Part shown: positions 33,691-45,566 of the stretch, in pieces
Layout: the number at the start of each line of letters is the position of its first letter
Numbering within the stretch: the first letter of the stretch is position 1
Assembly (NCBI GenBank): GCA_037176705.1
Contig: CM073886.1
Location: 3,472,001 to 3,536,000 of the forward strand
Length of the DNA stretch: 64,000 bases
Direction of reading: 5' to 3'
Origin: Molossus alvarezi
Taxonomy: Eukaryota; Chordata; Mammalia; Chiroptera; Molossidae
Made by a program: the position numbers and the translations under genes
The notes under the pieces: generated by a model
Databases searched by the model: none
Told to the model about the DNA's origin: nothing
The model's input: the letters and a program-made list of their open reading frames with translations, nothing else

Positions 33691-34911
33691 GACCAATGAT
33701 GATTTTTAAAAGATAATAATAATGAATATATGAACATAGAATAAGGCAAGTAAAATGGGTAAAAAAAAATGAAATAAAGTAATAACAATAAAAAGAAGAA
33801 AAGAGAAAAAGACAAAAATGGAATAGAATAAAAGGAAAGAGAAATAGGATAGGGAAGTAAAAAGAGAAAAAAAGAGGAAAAGAACACGTGCGCGCGCACA
33901 CACACACACACACACACCTTTGGAGCTACTATTTGTGGAGCTCACTGGATTTGCTCTGATATTGTTGAATCTAGTTCCTTGGTGTGTCTATCCTGGGCCA
34001 CCCAGGTACAGGCCAATGTGAGTCACTGCCTGGCCCTGGGCAGTCTGCAGAAGACCCGATAGGTTGGTGCCCAAATTAGTCTGGTGGGTGGGTGGGTGCC
34101 TCCTTAGTTCACAGGCTAGGTCTGCCTCAGGTCTCACACTTTGAGTGTCCCTGTTCTGTTCCTCCTCTTCTATACCTCAGCTCTGCCTTGCTGGCTGGCA
34201 CCTCCTCACTGCCACCTGCAGGGGCAAGATTTCCAGCCAGACTGTTCCCCCTTGCCTCTGGTCACTGCAGGGTGGGTCAGAAATATCTGTGCTGTAGGTT
34301 GGGGAGAGGGCACCTCCCCTGTGCTGGACAGGGCTGATTCTCCTTCCTGATCCTGCTGTCCAGTCTCCATTCTGCTTACCAGCATGAGTTCCTTCAAGAA
34401 ATAAATGTCCCTCAGATTCAGTGCTGGTGTTTCCTTCAGCTCCCTCTGCTGGAGGCTGGCCCTGAGCTCCTCTGTGTAGCCCTTCCCACTGACACAGATC
34501 AGGGGAGCTTTCCAGGCTGGATGATGGTGGCCACTAGCACTACTCCATCCAGGGTTTCAGCCCCAGGCTCCTGCCGCCATACCCCCTCTCTGTCCCAGCA
34601 CTCCTGCCTCTCACACCTGCAGGCTCTTCAGTCTCCGTCTGGTCCTCAGTTCTAGCAGCCCACAGGGCTGGGGAGGCACCGTTCTCCTGGCCTTCAGCGC
34701 AGTCCCTGCCGGACCTCGTGTGCTGGGCTGCGTGGCTCAGCCCTGGGCGGCAGTGGTGGCAGTAAGTCGGTTGTTCTTTTTTACCCTTCGTTCCCTTCCC
34801 CTCTCAACATAGACCTCCTTGCTCTTTCTCTGTCGATTTCATGGCAGATCCTGGGTAATAGGGCATTTTTAGTTGCTAGTGGCAGACACTCAATTCAAAG
34901 TGCCTTAAAAG
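33691..34911. other. Purine-rich tract, CA repeat and unassigned sequence
   Basis: After the L1-B 5' end comes a purine-rich tract (33700-33890) that resembles the one in the L1-A 5' UTR, an alternating CG/CA tract (about 33893-33917), and about 850 bp of GC-moderate sequence without recognised features. It could be part of an older L1 5' UTR. Open frames here look accidental. Confidence 0.4.
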
Positions 34912-34921
34912 CGGGGCTGAG
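34912..34921 (+). repeat. Target-site duplication, left copy (HAL1-type element)
   Basis: The 10-mer cggggctgag lies immediately before the start of the ORF1-only element and recurs exactly at 37090-37099 after its A-rich tail. Confidence 0.85.
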
Positions 34922-37089
34922 ACTTCCGGTCAGGATGGCGGGTAGGTAAACGCGGTATCCGTCCTCCCACAACCACATCAAAGTTACAACTGAACTACAG
35001 AACAACCATCATTCAAAACCACCTGAAATCAAGCTGAATGGAAGTCCTACAACTATGGAATTTAAAAAAGCAGCTACATCCAGACTGGTAGGAGGGGCGG
35101 CGGCGCGCGACGGTGTGTCGGGCTGGTCCCACACCCACGTGTGGCTATAAAAATCAGGAGGACACCTCGGCTGGGAAGGTCCTTCCTGAGGACTGAGGGG
35201 TCCCCGTCCCACACCAGGTGCCCCGCTCAGGGTTCCAGAGCCAGGAAGAGAATCCCCATCACTTCTGGCTGGAAAAACCAGCGGGAACTGAGGCTCAGGG
35301 AGGCTGAGGCGGCTGGAGCCCCAGGCAGCTCCTTAAAGGGCCCGCGCACGGACTTACCGGACTCTCTCCCTCTAAGCTCGGAGGGGAGGCAGCTCGAGGG
35401 GCGCCAGAGACACACAGGGAAGAACTGAGCTGTTTGGCACTGGAGCGAGGGCTGGAGAGGGGGCTTTTTCGGGGACAAACGTGCTGTAAGAGGCCTTTGT
35501 TCCTTTGGTGAGCCCTTCCCTGGGGCGGCAGACAGAAGCCATATCTGGGACTCCAGCAACTTGGCTCACACTGGTAGCCCCGCCCTGGTGACTCCCTGAG
35601 GCCCCGCCCCACCCTGCCCCACCCAACTTTCAAGCCAACCCAAGCTGTTGCCACTTGCTTAACCATAGGATTGGCCTGTCTTGGATCCTGCTTCAGGTTC
35701 TTCCTAAATTCTTTCAAACGAGCAGCATCGGGTCTCAGCAAGCCCCATACCTCTCATTAAGTAATACACTGAAACAAACACAGGGAGGCAGCCAAAATGA
35801 GGATACAAAGAAACAGGTCCCAAATGAAAGAACAGAACAAAACCCCAATAAAAGAACTAAGCGAAAGGGAGATAAGCAACCTAACAGATACTGAGTTCAA
35901 AATACTGCTTATAAGGATGCTCAATGAACTTAGTGAGAACCTCAGTGAACTTAGGGAGGGCCTCAAGAGCATAAAAAAGGACCAGTTAGAAATCATGGAT
36001 ACACAGTTAGAATTGAAGGAGGCATTAACTGAAATAAAGAATAATTTACACAGCTTCAATAATAGAGTACGTAAATCCAAGGAGCAAACCATCAATTTGG
36101 AATATAAGGAAGCAAAAAATCCCCAATCAGAACAGCAAAAAGAAAAAAGAATCCAAAAAAATGAGGATAGTGTAAGGAGCCTCTGGGACAACTTCAAGCG
36201 TGCCAACATTCGCATCTTGGGGGTGCCAGAAGGAGAAGAGCAATAACAAGAAATCGAAAACCTGTTTGAAACAATAATGGCAGAAAACTTCCCTAACTTG
36301 GTGAAGGAAACAGACATACAAGTCCAGGAAGCCCAGAGAGTCCCAAACAAGATGAACCCCAAGAGGCCCACACCAAGACACATCATCATCAAAATGCAAA
36401 AGGTTCAAGACAAAGAGAGAATCTTAAAAGCAGCAAGAGAAAGGCAGCTAGTTACCTACAAGGGAGTTCCCATTAGGCTGTCAGCTGATTTCTCAAAAGA
36501 AACTTTGCAGGCCAGAAGGGAGTGGCAAGAAATATTCAGAGTGATGAAAAGCAAGAACCTACAACCAAAATTACTCTATCCTGCAAAGCTGGCATTTAGA
36601 ATGGATGGACATATAAAAACTTTCCCAGACAAGAAAAAGTTAAAGGAGTTCAGCACTACCAAACCGTTATTATATGAAATGATGAAGGGTCTTTTTGAAG
36701 AAAAAGATAAAATGTATGAACAAACAAAATGGCAATGAATACATATCTATCAACAATGGAATCTACAAACAAAATGAACAGGTAGAACAGAAACATTCTC
36801 ATAGATACAGAGAACATTTTGTTGGTTGCCAGTTGGGAGAGGGGTTGGAGGAATGGGTGAAAAAGGTGAAGGGATTAAGAAGCACAAATTCATTGCTAGA
36901 CTGACAAACCTCAAAGGGAAAGGGGTCGGGGGGGGGGGGAAGAAATAAACCAAAGAACTTATATGCATAACCAATGGACACAGACAATAGTGTGGGAAAA
37001 GGTGGGAGGGGGTCAATGGGGGAAAAATGTGGAACATATGTAATACATTTTACATACAACAATAAAGATTTGAAAAAAAAAACAAAAAA
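34922..37089 (+). mobile_element. HAL1-type (half-L1) retroposon, full-length, ORF1 only
   Basis: The 2.17-kb element starts acttccggtcaggatggcgg, has a GC-rich 5' UTR of about 875 bp, a single L1 ORF1-like frame (35797-36738, one internal stop) and then directly a short 3' UTR with a G-rich tract (about 36925-36940), AATAAA near 37063 and an A-rich tail. No ORF2 sequence is present between ORF1 and the 3' end. It is flanked by perfect 10-bp duplications (cggggctgag). HAL1 elements are L1 relatives that lost ORF2 and depend on L1 for mobilisation (family knowledge). The low decay (one stop in 314 codons) suggests a fairly recent insertion. Confidence 0.88.
35797..36738 (+). pseudogene. HAL1 ORF1 (L1 ORF1p-like), one in-frame stop
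   Basis: The frame starts ATG at 35797 (MRIQRNRSQMKEQNKTPIKE) and ends TGA at 36736-36738. A TAA at 36244-36246, after the GVPEGEEQ motif, splits it; both halves are in the same frame. It has a coiled coil (about residues 45-110: LKSIKKDQLEIMDTQLELKE), an RRM-like part (SLWDNFKRANIRILGVPEGE; ENLFETIMAENFPNLV) and a C-terminal domain (RHIIIKMQKVQDKERILKAA; GVPIRLSADFS; LQPKLLYPAKLAFR). The length of about 313 residues is close to a full L1 ORF1p. The stop sits at the end of the RRM's first conserved motif, so translation would give only the coiled coil and part of the RRM. Confidence 0.88.
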
Positions 37090-37099
37090 CGGGGCTGAG
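37090..37099 (+). repeat. Target-site duplication, right copy (HAL1-type element)
   Basis: An exact copy of cggggctgag directly follows the A-rich tail of the HAL1-type element. Confidence 0.85.
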
Positions 37100-40000
37100 G
37101 GGCAGGGAGTCATTTACTCAACTAAGAAGCCAGGGGTAGGTCTTCAGTCAGTGGGGAGAGGAGCCATTATGCAGGTCCCCACAGGGCAAGACACTTACTC
37201 CAAAGAGCAAGGGGAAGACAGTGAAGAATTCACACTTCACGTTGAGGGAGACATCATCACACTTGGAGTTTTAAAGATTACTCCATGGCCAAGGATTGGG
37301 AACGGAAGGCCCACTAGGGCCTGCAAGGCCCGAGGCCCTGAGCGGAGGTGGCTGTGTCTCGGGGGGGCAGGTCAGAGAGCCCTCTCCACAGAGCCTGCAG
37401 CGTTTGCTGAGGGTGTGCATGTGGATGGCGAAGGAAAGGGGGACCCGGGGTGCTACCTAAACGTGTAACTTGAGCCAGTGGGTAGGCAATGACGCCACTT
37501 TCTGATGGACATGTGTGGGAATTCAGAATGTGCTCGTGTCCGTCAGGGTCCTCTCTGACACCGAGGGCGAGCGGGAGGGCTTGGGAGGAGTGGGCTGGGG
37601 CGCAGGGTGGGGTGTTTTCAGGGCTGACAGCGGTACCCAGCCTTCTTATGGAATGCTCTCCTGAGAGTACCCAAGGGATCATTTAATTTATTTTTGTTAA
37701 AAAAATTAAAACCACTTTATTGATATACAGAAGGCTATACATAGTGTATGCAGCTTGGAGAGTTTGGAGATAAGTCTGTAACCATGAAATCATTACCACA
37801 ATCTATGCCATAGGCATATCCATCACCCCCTAAAGTTCCCCCACCCCCTTTCTTCCTTCTTCTTATTTTAATTATTTGTACTTGTACACTTAACATGTAC
37901 AAGTCAAACAATATCCACCTGGGAACTCGAAGCCCCTGGCTTAGGCTAGGGAACTGCTAAAGAGAGATCATTTTATAACAGTCTGGTCGTATAAATGTCC
38001 TGCTTCAAACTGCAAAGTACAAGGTGCTGTCCCCCTGGCAAGCTGCCCCTGCCAGCATCTCCTGTCTCAGATGCCACCACTCGATGGGTTTTACAGGCCA
38101 AACTCAGGTTCAGAGCTTCAGTGACGTGCCCAGTGCAGCCAAGAACTGTGGCGTCTGGGTCAAAGCTCTGCAGCTCAGACTCTGTCCATCACACTCCCCG
38201 GGTCCTCAGGCCTTTGCCGGGAAACTCAGTGAAATATACAGACCTCAGCACAGCACCTGCCAGGGAGTGGCCCCCAGAAGAACAGTTGTCGAAACACACG
38301 GGGCACCAGCGTTTGCAACAGGAACAGGAATGCGGAAAAGGCCGCTGTGAGCCGGCTGAGGAGCAGGAGGACCTGCTGGTGTTCACACGGTGTCACTAGC
38401 CTTTAGGTACAGTTCGTGTGGCTCAGGAAAGGGCCCTGACCCCCAGAGCACCGGAACTGCCTTCACGTCGGATGTTAAAGTACCGGTGTGCACGCAATCA
38501 CCACGTGCCGGGTGCTATTTAAACCCTAGGCATGTCCGTATGTGTGTCCAGTCAGTTTTCCCTCCCACCCATTTTAGAGACAAGAGAGTGGGAAGACAGA
38601 GGGCACACGGAAGCACCAGAGGGATCCAGGCCCAGTTCGCGTGACTGCGAAGCCCACTCTTGTACCTGGCGTGTTAGCACCTCTGCCTGCCTCTGAGGCC
38701 CGGGCCGTTTGCTCGTGGATGTTGTCTGCTGCAGTGCTTGTACCTTTGCTGCTGCGTCCAGTGGCTTCGGGATTGCAAGCTTCCCCTAGAGCTGTGCCCA
38801 GAGAAGTATTGTGCAACCAGCACCCATGTGGCTTCTGTTGTCTGCTCTTGTGTAACAGGAGATTCAGCCCAGAAGCTGCGACACCCAGAGAGGCATGCTG
38901 AGGTGTGAGTTGCCAGAGGAGGGCTGGAGATGGCTAACAGCACCTTTGCTTACGTGCTGCTGGGCTTCCCCGAGCAGGAGAGACCCACTGCCCACACCCC
39001 AGCACCCACGAGGCAGCTGCCTCACCTCTGCACTCAGCCCTGTGACCCGGTGAGGAAGCAGGTGACAACCTCTCTGTGCTTTGGGCTGCTCATTCTATGA
39101 TGACAGGGCTGTCGCCCCTCCTGAGGCATTGGAGGGTTGAGAGATGACCTCTAAATGATGTAAGTGCTGACAGAGTTGGTTTGAACGGTGAGGAGACAGA
39201 TGGAAAAGGAAGAAAGCCTTTAGGATAATACACAATCAAGTATATTTTTTTCTAGACAAATACGTCATTAAAATCAAACAAAAACATATGCTTTCTTTAA
39301 CTGTACCCTCACCGAAAATACAAGTTTAGAATGATAATGGATCAGAGGTGATGGAGGCCGTATAGGTAGACCTTTCCTGCACCTCCTCCTGGGTCAGACA
39401 GGGAGCACTCACCAGGAATTACCAAAGGAGGTCCAGCTGAAGAGGAGACTGGTAGCTGGAAGGACAGAAACCACCTGGAGTCTGGTGGGAGGGCGGGGTG
39501 GGGGGTCTGGCTGCTCCACAGGTGCAAGCCACCAGCAAGGAGGGGTCTCTCGGCGGCTGGTGGGGGTGTGGTTCCGAGCGGACTGAGGCTCCCCAGCCCG
39601 GAGCACCAGAGCTGAAGACAGCAGTCCACGTGATACCCATCCATGAAAGGTGACATTCTGCCCCTCCCAGGAGACCAGAGCCAGGCAGGGACAAAGCCAA
39701 GTTTTTTTTCTGTTTTTTGTTTGTTTAAAAAAAGAACAACAAAAAACAGAGCACAGGAGTTTTATTTATATCTATGCAGGCTTCAGTGCAGAGAGGGTGG
39801 TGTGGACAGGAGGTGCCCGAGGAGAAGCTGGGGTGGGAAGTATTGGGGAAGATGTGGAAAGGTGGCTGCCGGGTGACCTGAATCTGGTCGTGCCTCCCCC
39901 AGGCTGAAGTGGCCATTTCTCCTGAGAGGTGCTGGCCCCTCCCAGAAGCCACAGCTCAGGTAAAGGAAGAAAACTCCATCCCAGGGGGACAGCTCTCCCC

Positions 40001-40639
40001 ACCCTCAGGAACACTGTCGGCCACACGCTGCATCTCCAGCCTTGCAGAGGAGACAGCAGCAGGGGGCCAAGTCTGTGGGTTTGAACAGGCTCAGGGAGCA
40101 TCAGTGACGGGCCTGGGGCTGGGCCATCCCCACCACTGCGCCAGGAACCTGACTGGAGCTTCCCCCTCACGAGAGCGCTGGTAGAGACTCCAGCTTCCAG
40201 CTGGCCCCACTGGACAGCAGACGAGGACCTCTGCCCGGCCGAGGGCAGGGAGACACTCTGGGGCAGAGGAACACACCCACACATTTCTTGAAATCGGAAC
40301 ATCACTGCCCGTCACAGGAGATGAGAGGTTTTATACCCCTGATTCTGCCTAAAGTCCTTCCAGAAGCAGACTTTTCAGTGACTAAGACTGACAGCTGGTG
40401 GAACCCGGGGAAGTTGGCTAACCCACCCCTGGGCCCCAAGCTGTGGACAAACTGGCAGTAGAGTGCACCTGGCTCCTCCCTCGCAGCCAGGTCTGTGGAG
40501 GGGACAGACCGCGGGGGCCTGGAGATCCAAGCAGGTTGCTGAGAGGACAGGTTCTGGTGGGCGGCACCGCGCGGCAGAGCAGGGCCCAAAGGGAGCGCCC
40601 AGGAGGCCCCCAGACTCTGCTGCGACCAAGGCCACTTCG
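37100..40639. other. Unique-looking intergenic DNA with old repeat remnants
   Basis: At about 37690-37920 lies a degraded L1-like 3' fragment ('aaccactttattgatataca', 'catgaaatcattaccacaat'). At about 39040-39180 is a MIR-like segment ('gtgacaacctctctgtgctt'). A minus-strand open frame at 39772-40305 (177 codons) ends 6 nt before an AATAAA (minus strand, 39766-39761), but its Pro/Ser/Gly-rich product has no recognised domain. No ZP2 exon, expected nearby from human synteny, was seen. Confidence 0.45.
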
Positions 40640-41340
40640 CTCTGTTTTTGCATCATCTTTATCTTTCTTCTATTGATTTGATATATTTTAGACTGTTTTC
40701 TTTCCCTTTTCTTACTCTATTTTTTCTTCTTCTGATTAACTTTTTTCCCTTTTCTAATTTTTTGCCTTTCTGCTTTCTCCTCTATTTTCCTTTTCATAAT
40801 TTTTTCTCCCTCTTTATTTTATACCATTTTCATTCCCCTAATCTCTGTTCTTACTTTATTTTTTCACCTCTGCCCTTTCATAATACTTTTCCTTTCCTCT
40901 CTTTTCTCTCCCAGTATTTTTTTCTTTTCTTCTATTATTTTTGTTCTCTCTTTCCTAATTCTCTCTTCTTTTCTGGTTGCTTTCAGTGTGGTTGTGGGGT
41001 CTCTTGTATGTTTTTTATGTTGTGTTATGTTTAGTTTGTTCTGTCAACATCTGTACAACAGCTCGCCTGACCTGGTCGAGGGGAGCCTCACAATCAGCAG
41101 CCTGAGAGGAGATCTCACCTCAAATAGGACAGCAACATCCAAGACCCAGTTATAACAGGGGAGCCCAAATAAGTCACACAAGGGTCATTCCTAGAGAACC
41201 AAGCTCAGGAGAGCTAAGAGACTGCACCACTGGGACCCACAAAACACTACATAAAGCCACCCCATGAAGACTGGGAGGCACAGCAGTTTAATCTAACACA
41301 CAGAAACAAATACAAAAAATCAGCAAAAATGGTGAGACAA

Positions 41341-41555
41341 GCCCTGGCCGGTTTTTCTGAGCAGTTAGCACATCGGCCTGTCAGTTCCGGTCAAGGGCAT
41401 GTGCCTTGGTTGTGGTTTGTCCCTGGCCCTGGTTGGGGTCGTGTGGGAGACAGTCAGTCAGTGTGTCTCTTTCACATCGATGTTTCTCTCCCTCCCTCCT
41501 ACTGTAGCTGAAGATAAATGGAAAAATATCCTTGAGTGAGGATTAAAAAAACAAC
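41341..41555 (+). mobile_element. VES-type bat SINE in L1-C with 12-bp duplication
   Basis: The element starts gccctggccggtttttctga, has 'gtcaagggcatgtgccttgg' and ends in an A-rich tail. It is flanked by exact copies of atggtgagacaa (41329-41340 and 41556-41567) and lies at the ORF1 start of L1-C. Confidence 0.93.
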
Positions 41556-42118
41556 ATGGTGAGACAAAGAAACAACCCATTAATGAAACAAAAGAAGGAA
41601 ACTTCAGAAAGAGATTTAAACAAAGTGAAGGCAAGCAATTTATCAGATATAGAGTTCACAGTAATGGTTATAAGGATATTCAAGGAACTTAGTAAGAATG
41701 TCAAGAAACTTAGTGGACCTACTACAGCATAAAACAAGAAATAGAAAACATAAATAAGAATCAGAAGTGAAGAATAACATATCTGACAGCAAGAATACAC
41801 TGGAAAGAATCAAAGTAGACTGAAAGAGACAGAAGGCTGAATCAGTGATTTGGAAGACAGGGTAGAAAAAAGCACCCAATTAGAACCTCAAAAATAAAAA
41901 AAGAATTGAAAAGCAGGAGGATGGTTTAAGGGAACTTTTGGACAACATGAAACATAACTATATCCACATCAAAAGGGTACCAGAAGGAGAAGAAAGGGAG
42001 CAAGGAATAGAGAACCTGTTTAAAGAAATAATGACAAAATACTTCCCTAATCCAGTGAAGGAAAAAGTCACTCAAGTTCAGGAAGCACAGAGAGTTTCCA
42101 TTAATATGAAACCCAAAG

Positions 42119-42259
42119 ATACTTACCTGGTAGGAAAGATATCATGATCACAAACGTGGTTTTCCCAGGGTGAGGCTGATCCACCTGGGTGTGCTGACCC
42201 CTGCGATTTCCACAAACACATGAAACTCGACTGCATAATTTGTGGTGAAAAAAGAAAAA
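42119..42259 (+). pseudogene. RNU1: U1 snRNA retropseudogene inside L1-C ORF1
   Basis: From 42119 the sequence starts like U1 snRNA (atacttacctgg, the 5' splice-site recognition end) and keeps 'ggtggttttcccagggtgag', 'gtgctgacccctgcgatttc' and 'gaaactcgactgcataattt', ending at about 42246 ('gtggt') before the Sm site is followed by stem-loop IV. A few bases in the second stem-loop are deleted (about 42178-42186) and there are scattered substitutions. An A-rich tail (gaaaaaagaaaaaa) and a short ccaaag repeat on both sides (42113-42118 and 42262-42267) indicate L1-mediated retroposition into the L1 ORF1. It lacks U1 promoter elements and is not expected to be a functional snRNA. Confidence 0.92.
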
Positions 42260-42603
42260 ATCCAAAGAGACTCACTCCAAGGCATATAATAATCAAAATG
42301 ATAAACATTAAAGACAAAGAATCTTAAAGGCAGCAAGAGAGAGACAGAAAATTACCTACAAGAGAGTCAGCTGATTTTTCAACAGAAACACTTCAGGCCA
42401 AAAAGGAGTGGCATGAAGTATTCAAAGTAATGAAAAGCAAGGACCTGAACCCAAGACTACTCTATCCAACAAGGCTATCATTTAAAATTGAAGGTGAAAT
42501 AAAGAGCTTCCCAGATGGAAAAAAGGAAAAAGGCTAAAGGAGTACATTACTACCAAACCAGCATTGCAGGGAAGGTTAAAGGGAGTGCTTTAAGAAGAAG
42601 AAG

Positions 42604-42606
<3 letters not shown>

Positions 42607-42651
<45 letters not shown>
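42607..42651 (+). repeat. (TA)n microsatellite
   Basis: An uninterrupted TA tract of about 22 units follows an AAG/AGA-rich stretch in L1-C, between ORF1 and ORF2. Confidence 0.95.
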
Positions 42652-42653
<2 letters not shown>

Positions 42654-42953
42654 AGAAGAACATAGTTACAAAGAAAAAAACGGCAATAAGTACCTATCAA
42701 TAATACCTATCAATAATAACCTTAAACATAAATGGAGTAAATACTCCAATCAAAAGACAAAAGGTAGTTGAATGGATAAGAAAACATGACCCATATATAT
42801 ACTGTCTACAAGAGACACACCTCAGAACAAAAGACACATGCAGACTGAAAGCAAAAAGGGTGGAAAAAATATTCCTTGAAAATGGAACTTAAAAAAAGTC
42901 TGGGGTAGCAATACTCACATCTGAGAAAATATACTTCAAAATAAAGGCAATAA

Positions 42954-43132
42954 ACCCAGTCAGTGTGGCTCAGTGCACCAAGAGGTCACTGGTTTGATTC
43001 CTGGTCAGGGAATATGCCAAGGTTGTGGGCCAAATCCCCAGTGGTGGACATGCAGGAGGCAGCCAATTGATGTTCCTCTTCCTCTCTCTTCTTCTCTCTC
43101 TAAAATCAATAAAGAAAAAAATGCCTCCTTTT
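42954..43132 (+). mobile_element. VES-type bat SINE in L1-C with 16-bp duplication
   Basis: The element reads cccagtcagtgtggctcagt, 'ttgattcctggtcagggaat', 'aaatccccagtggtggacat', a CT-rich region and 'aatcaataaagaaaaaaa'. It is flanked by exact copies of aaaataaaggcaataa (42938-42953 and 43133-43148). The tRNA-like head lacks about 10 bases between the A box and the B box. Confidence 0.92.
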
Positions 43133-45509
43133 AAAATAAAGGCAATAATAAGAGACAAAAATGGGCTTTGCATAATACTAAAAGGATCAATCCAACAAGA
43201 GGATATAACTCTCGTAAACATATGTGCACTCAATACAAGAGCACGTTAAGTGTGTGTGTGTGTATCTTGATGGACTTTAAGAGATCAATAGCAATAAAAT
43301 CATAGTAGGGGACTTTCATACTCCACTGACATCACTAGAAAGATCTTCCAGACAAAAAATCAACAAGGAAACAGTGGCTTTAAATGACACACTAGATCAG
43401 TTAGATATAATTGATATTTACAGAACATTCCATCCAAAAGCAGAAGAGTATACATTCTTTTGAACTGCACATGGATCATTCTCAAAGATAGACCATATGT
43501 TAGGACACAAAATAAACCTTAATAAATTCAAGAAAATTGAAATCACATCAAGCATTTTCTAGATCAAAAACATTAAACACATAAAGACAAGACAGGGTTG
43601 TATGTTTTCATTACTCTTATTCAACATATTACTGGAAGTCCTAGCCACAGTGATCAGACAAGAACTAAAAGTCATCCAAATTGGAAAGGAAAAAGTAAAA
43701 CTGTCATTATTCACAAATGACATGATATTGTACATAGGAAACCCTAAAGACTCCTCCAAAAAACTGCTAGATCTAATACATAAATTCGGCAAAGTAGCAG
43801 GATACAAAATTAACACCCGAAAATCTATGGCATTTTTATACACCAATAATAAAACCTTAGAAAGAGAAACTAAAAGAAAATCCCATTTACCATTGCAACA
43901 ACAAAAAAAATAAGATACTTGGGAATAAACTTAACTAAGGAAGTAAAAGACCCAGACTCAGAAAACTATAGGACATTGCAAAACGAAATACAGGAAGACA
44001 CAAAAAGTGAAAGCATATACTATGTTCATGGATTGAAAAAATGAACATCATTCAAATGCCCATACTACCCAGAGCAATCTACAGATTCAGTGCAATCCCC
44101 ATTAAAATACATATTTCACAGATCTAGAACAAATTTTACAAAAATTTAAATGGAATCAGAAAAGAACATGAATAACCATAGCAATCTTGAGAAAGAGGAA
44201 CAAAGTTTGAGGTATCACAATAGCAAGTATCAAACTATACTACAAAGTCATTGTAATCAAAACAGCCTGGTACTGGCACAAGAACAGGCATATAGACCAA
44301 TGGAACAGAACAGAGAATCCAGAAATTGACACACATCAACAAGGCCAGTTAATATTTGACAAAGGAGGTAAGAGCATAAAATGGAGCCAAGACAGTCTAT
44401 TCAAAAATAGTTTGGGAAAATTGGACAGATACATGCAAAAAAATGAAATTAGACCACCAAGTTACACCATACATAAGAATAAACTCAAAATGGATAAAAG
44501 ACTTAAATGTAACTTGTGAAACCATAAAATCCTAGAAGTAAACATAAGTAGTAACATCTCACATAGTAGTATTTTCACCAATACATCACCTAGAGCAAGG
44601 GAAACAAGTAAAAAAATAAACAAATGGGACATCAAACTAAAAAGCTTTTACACAGCAAAAAAAATTAACAAAATGAAAAGGGAACCTACTATTGGGGAGA
44701 ACATATTTGCCAATGATACATCTGATAAGGGTTTAATTTCCAAAATATACAAAGAATGTATGCACCTCAATACCAAAAAGACAAACAGTCCCATTAAACA
44801 ATGAGCAAAGGACCTGAATAGGCACTTCTCCAAAGAAAACATACAGATGGCCAATAGAAATATGAAAAAATGCTCAATGTCACTAATAATCAGAAAGATG
44901 CAAATTAAAACTACAATAAGGGATCACTTCACACCTGTTAGAATGGCTGCCATCAATAAATCACCAAATAACAAGTGATAGCGAGGATGTGGAGAAAAGG
45001 GAACCCTAATACACTGCTGGTGGGAATGCAGACTGGTACAGCCACTGTGGAAAACAGTGTGGAGGTGTCTCAAAAAATTAAAAATGGAACTGCCATTTGA
45101 CCCAATAATACCACTTCTAGGAATATAGCCTAAGAAGCCTGAAACACCAATCAGACAGAATATATGTACCCCTATGTTCATAGTAGCACTATTTACAATA
45201 GCTAAGATCTGAAAACAACACAAATGCCCATCAGTAGATGAGTGGATAAAAAGCTGTGGTACATATACACAGTGGAGTACTATTGCAGGGTAAAAGAAGG
45301 ATTTTTAACCCTTTGAGATGACATGGAGGGACCTGGGGAGTATTATGCTAAGCAAAACAAGCCAGTTAGAGAAAGACAAATACCACATGATCTTCTTTAT
45401 AAGTGGAACCTAAAGAACAAAATAAACTGATGAACAAAATAGGTCCAGAGGTATAGATGCATGCAACAGAATAGCAGATCTCAGGGGGTAAGGGGTGGGA
45501 GAAGGGGAC

Positions 45510-45515
45510 AGGAGG

Positions 45516-45565
<50 letters not shown>
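45510..45565 (+). repeat. (TA)n-(CA)n compound microsatellite
   Basis: A TA tract followed by a CA tract lies in the 3' UTR of L1-C. Confidence 0.93.

Positions 45566-45566
<1 letters not shown>

Noticed and set aside
40648..41034. 128-codon Phe/Leu/Ser-rich frame that looks like a membrane protein
   Set aside because: It is the translation of the pyrimidine-rich tract in the L1-C 5' UTR; the composition, not selection, creates it. The same applies to the frames at 33641-33945 and 24774-25058.
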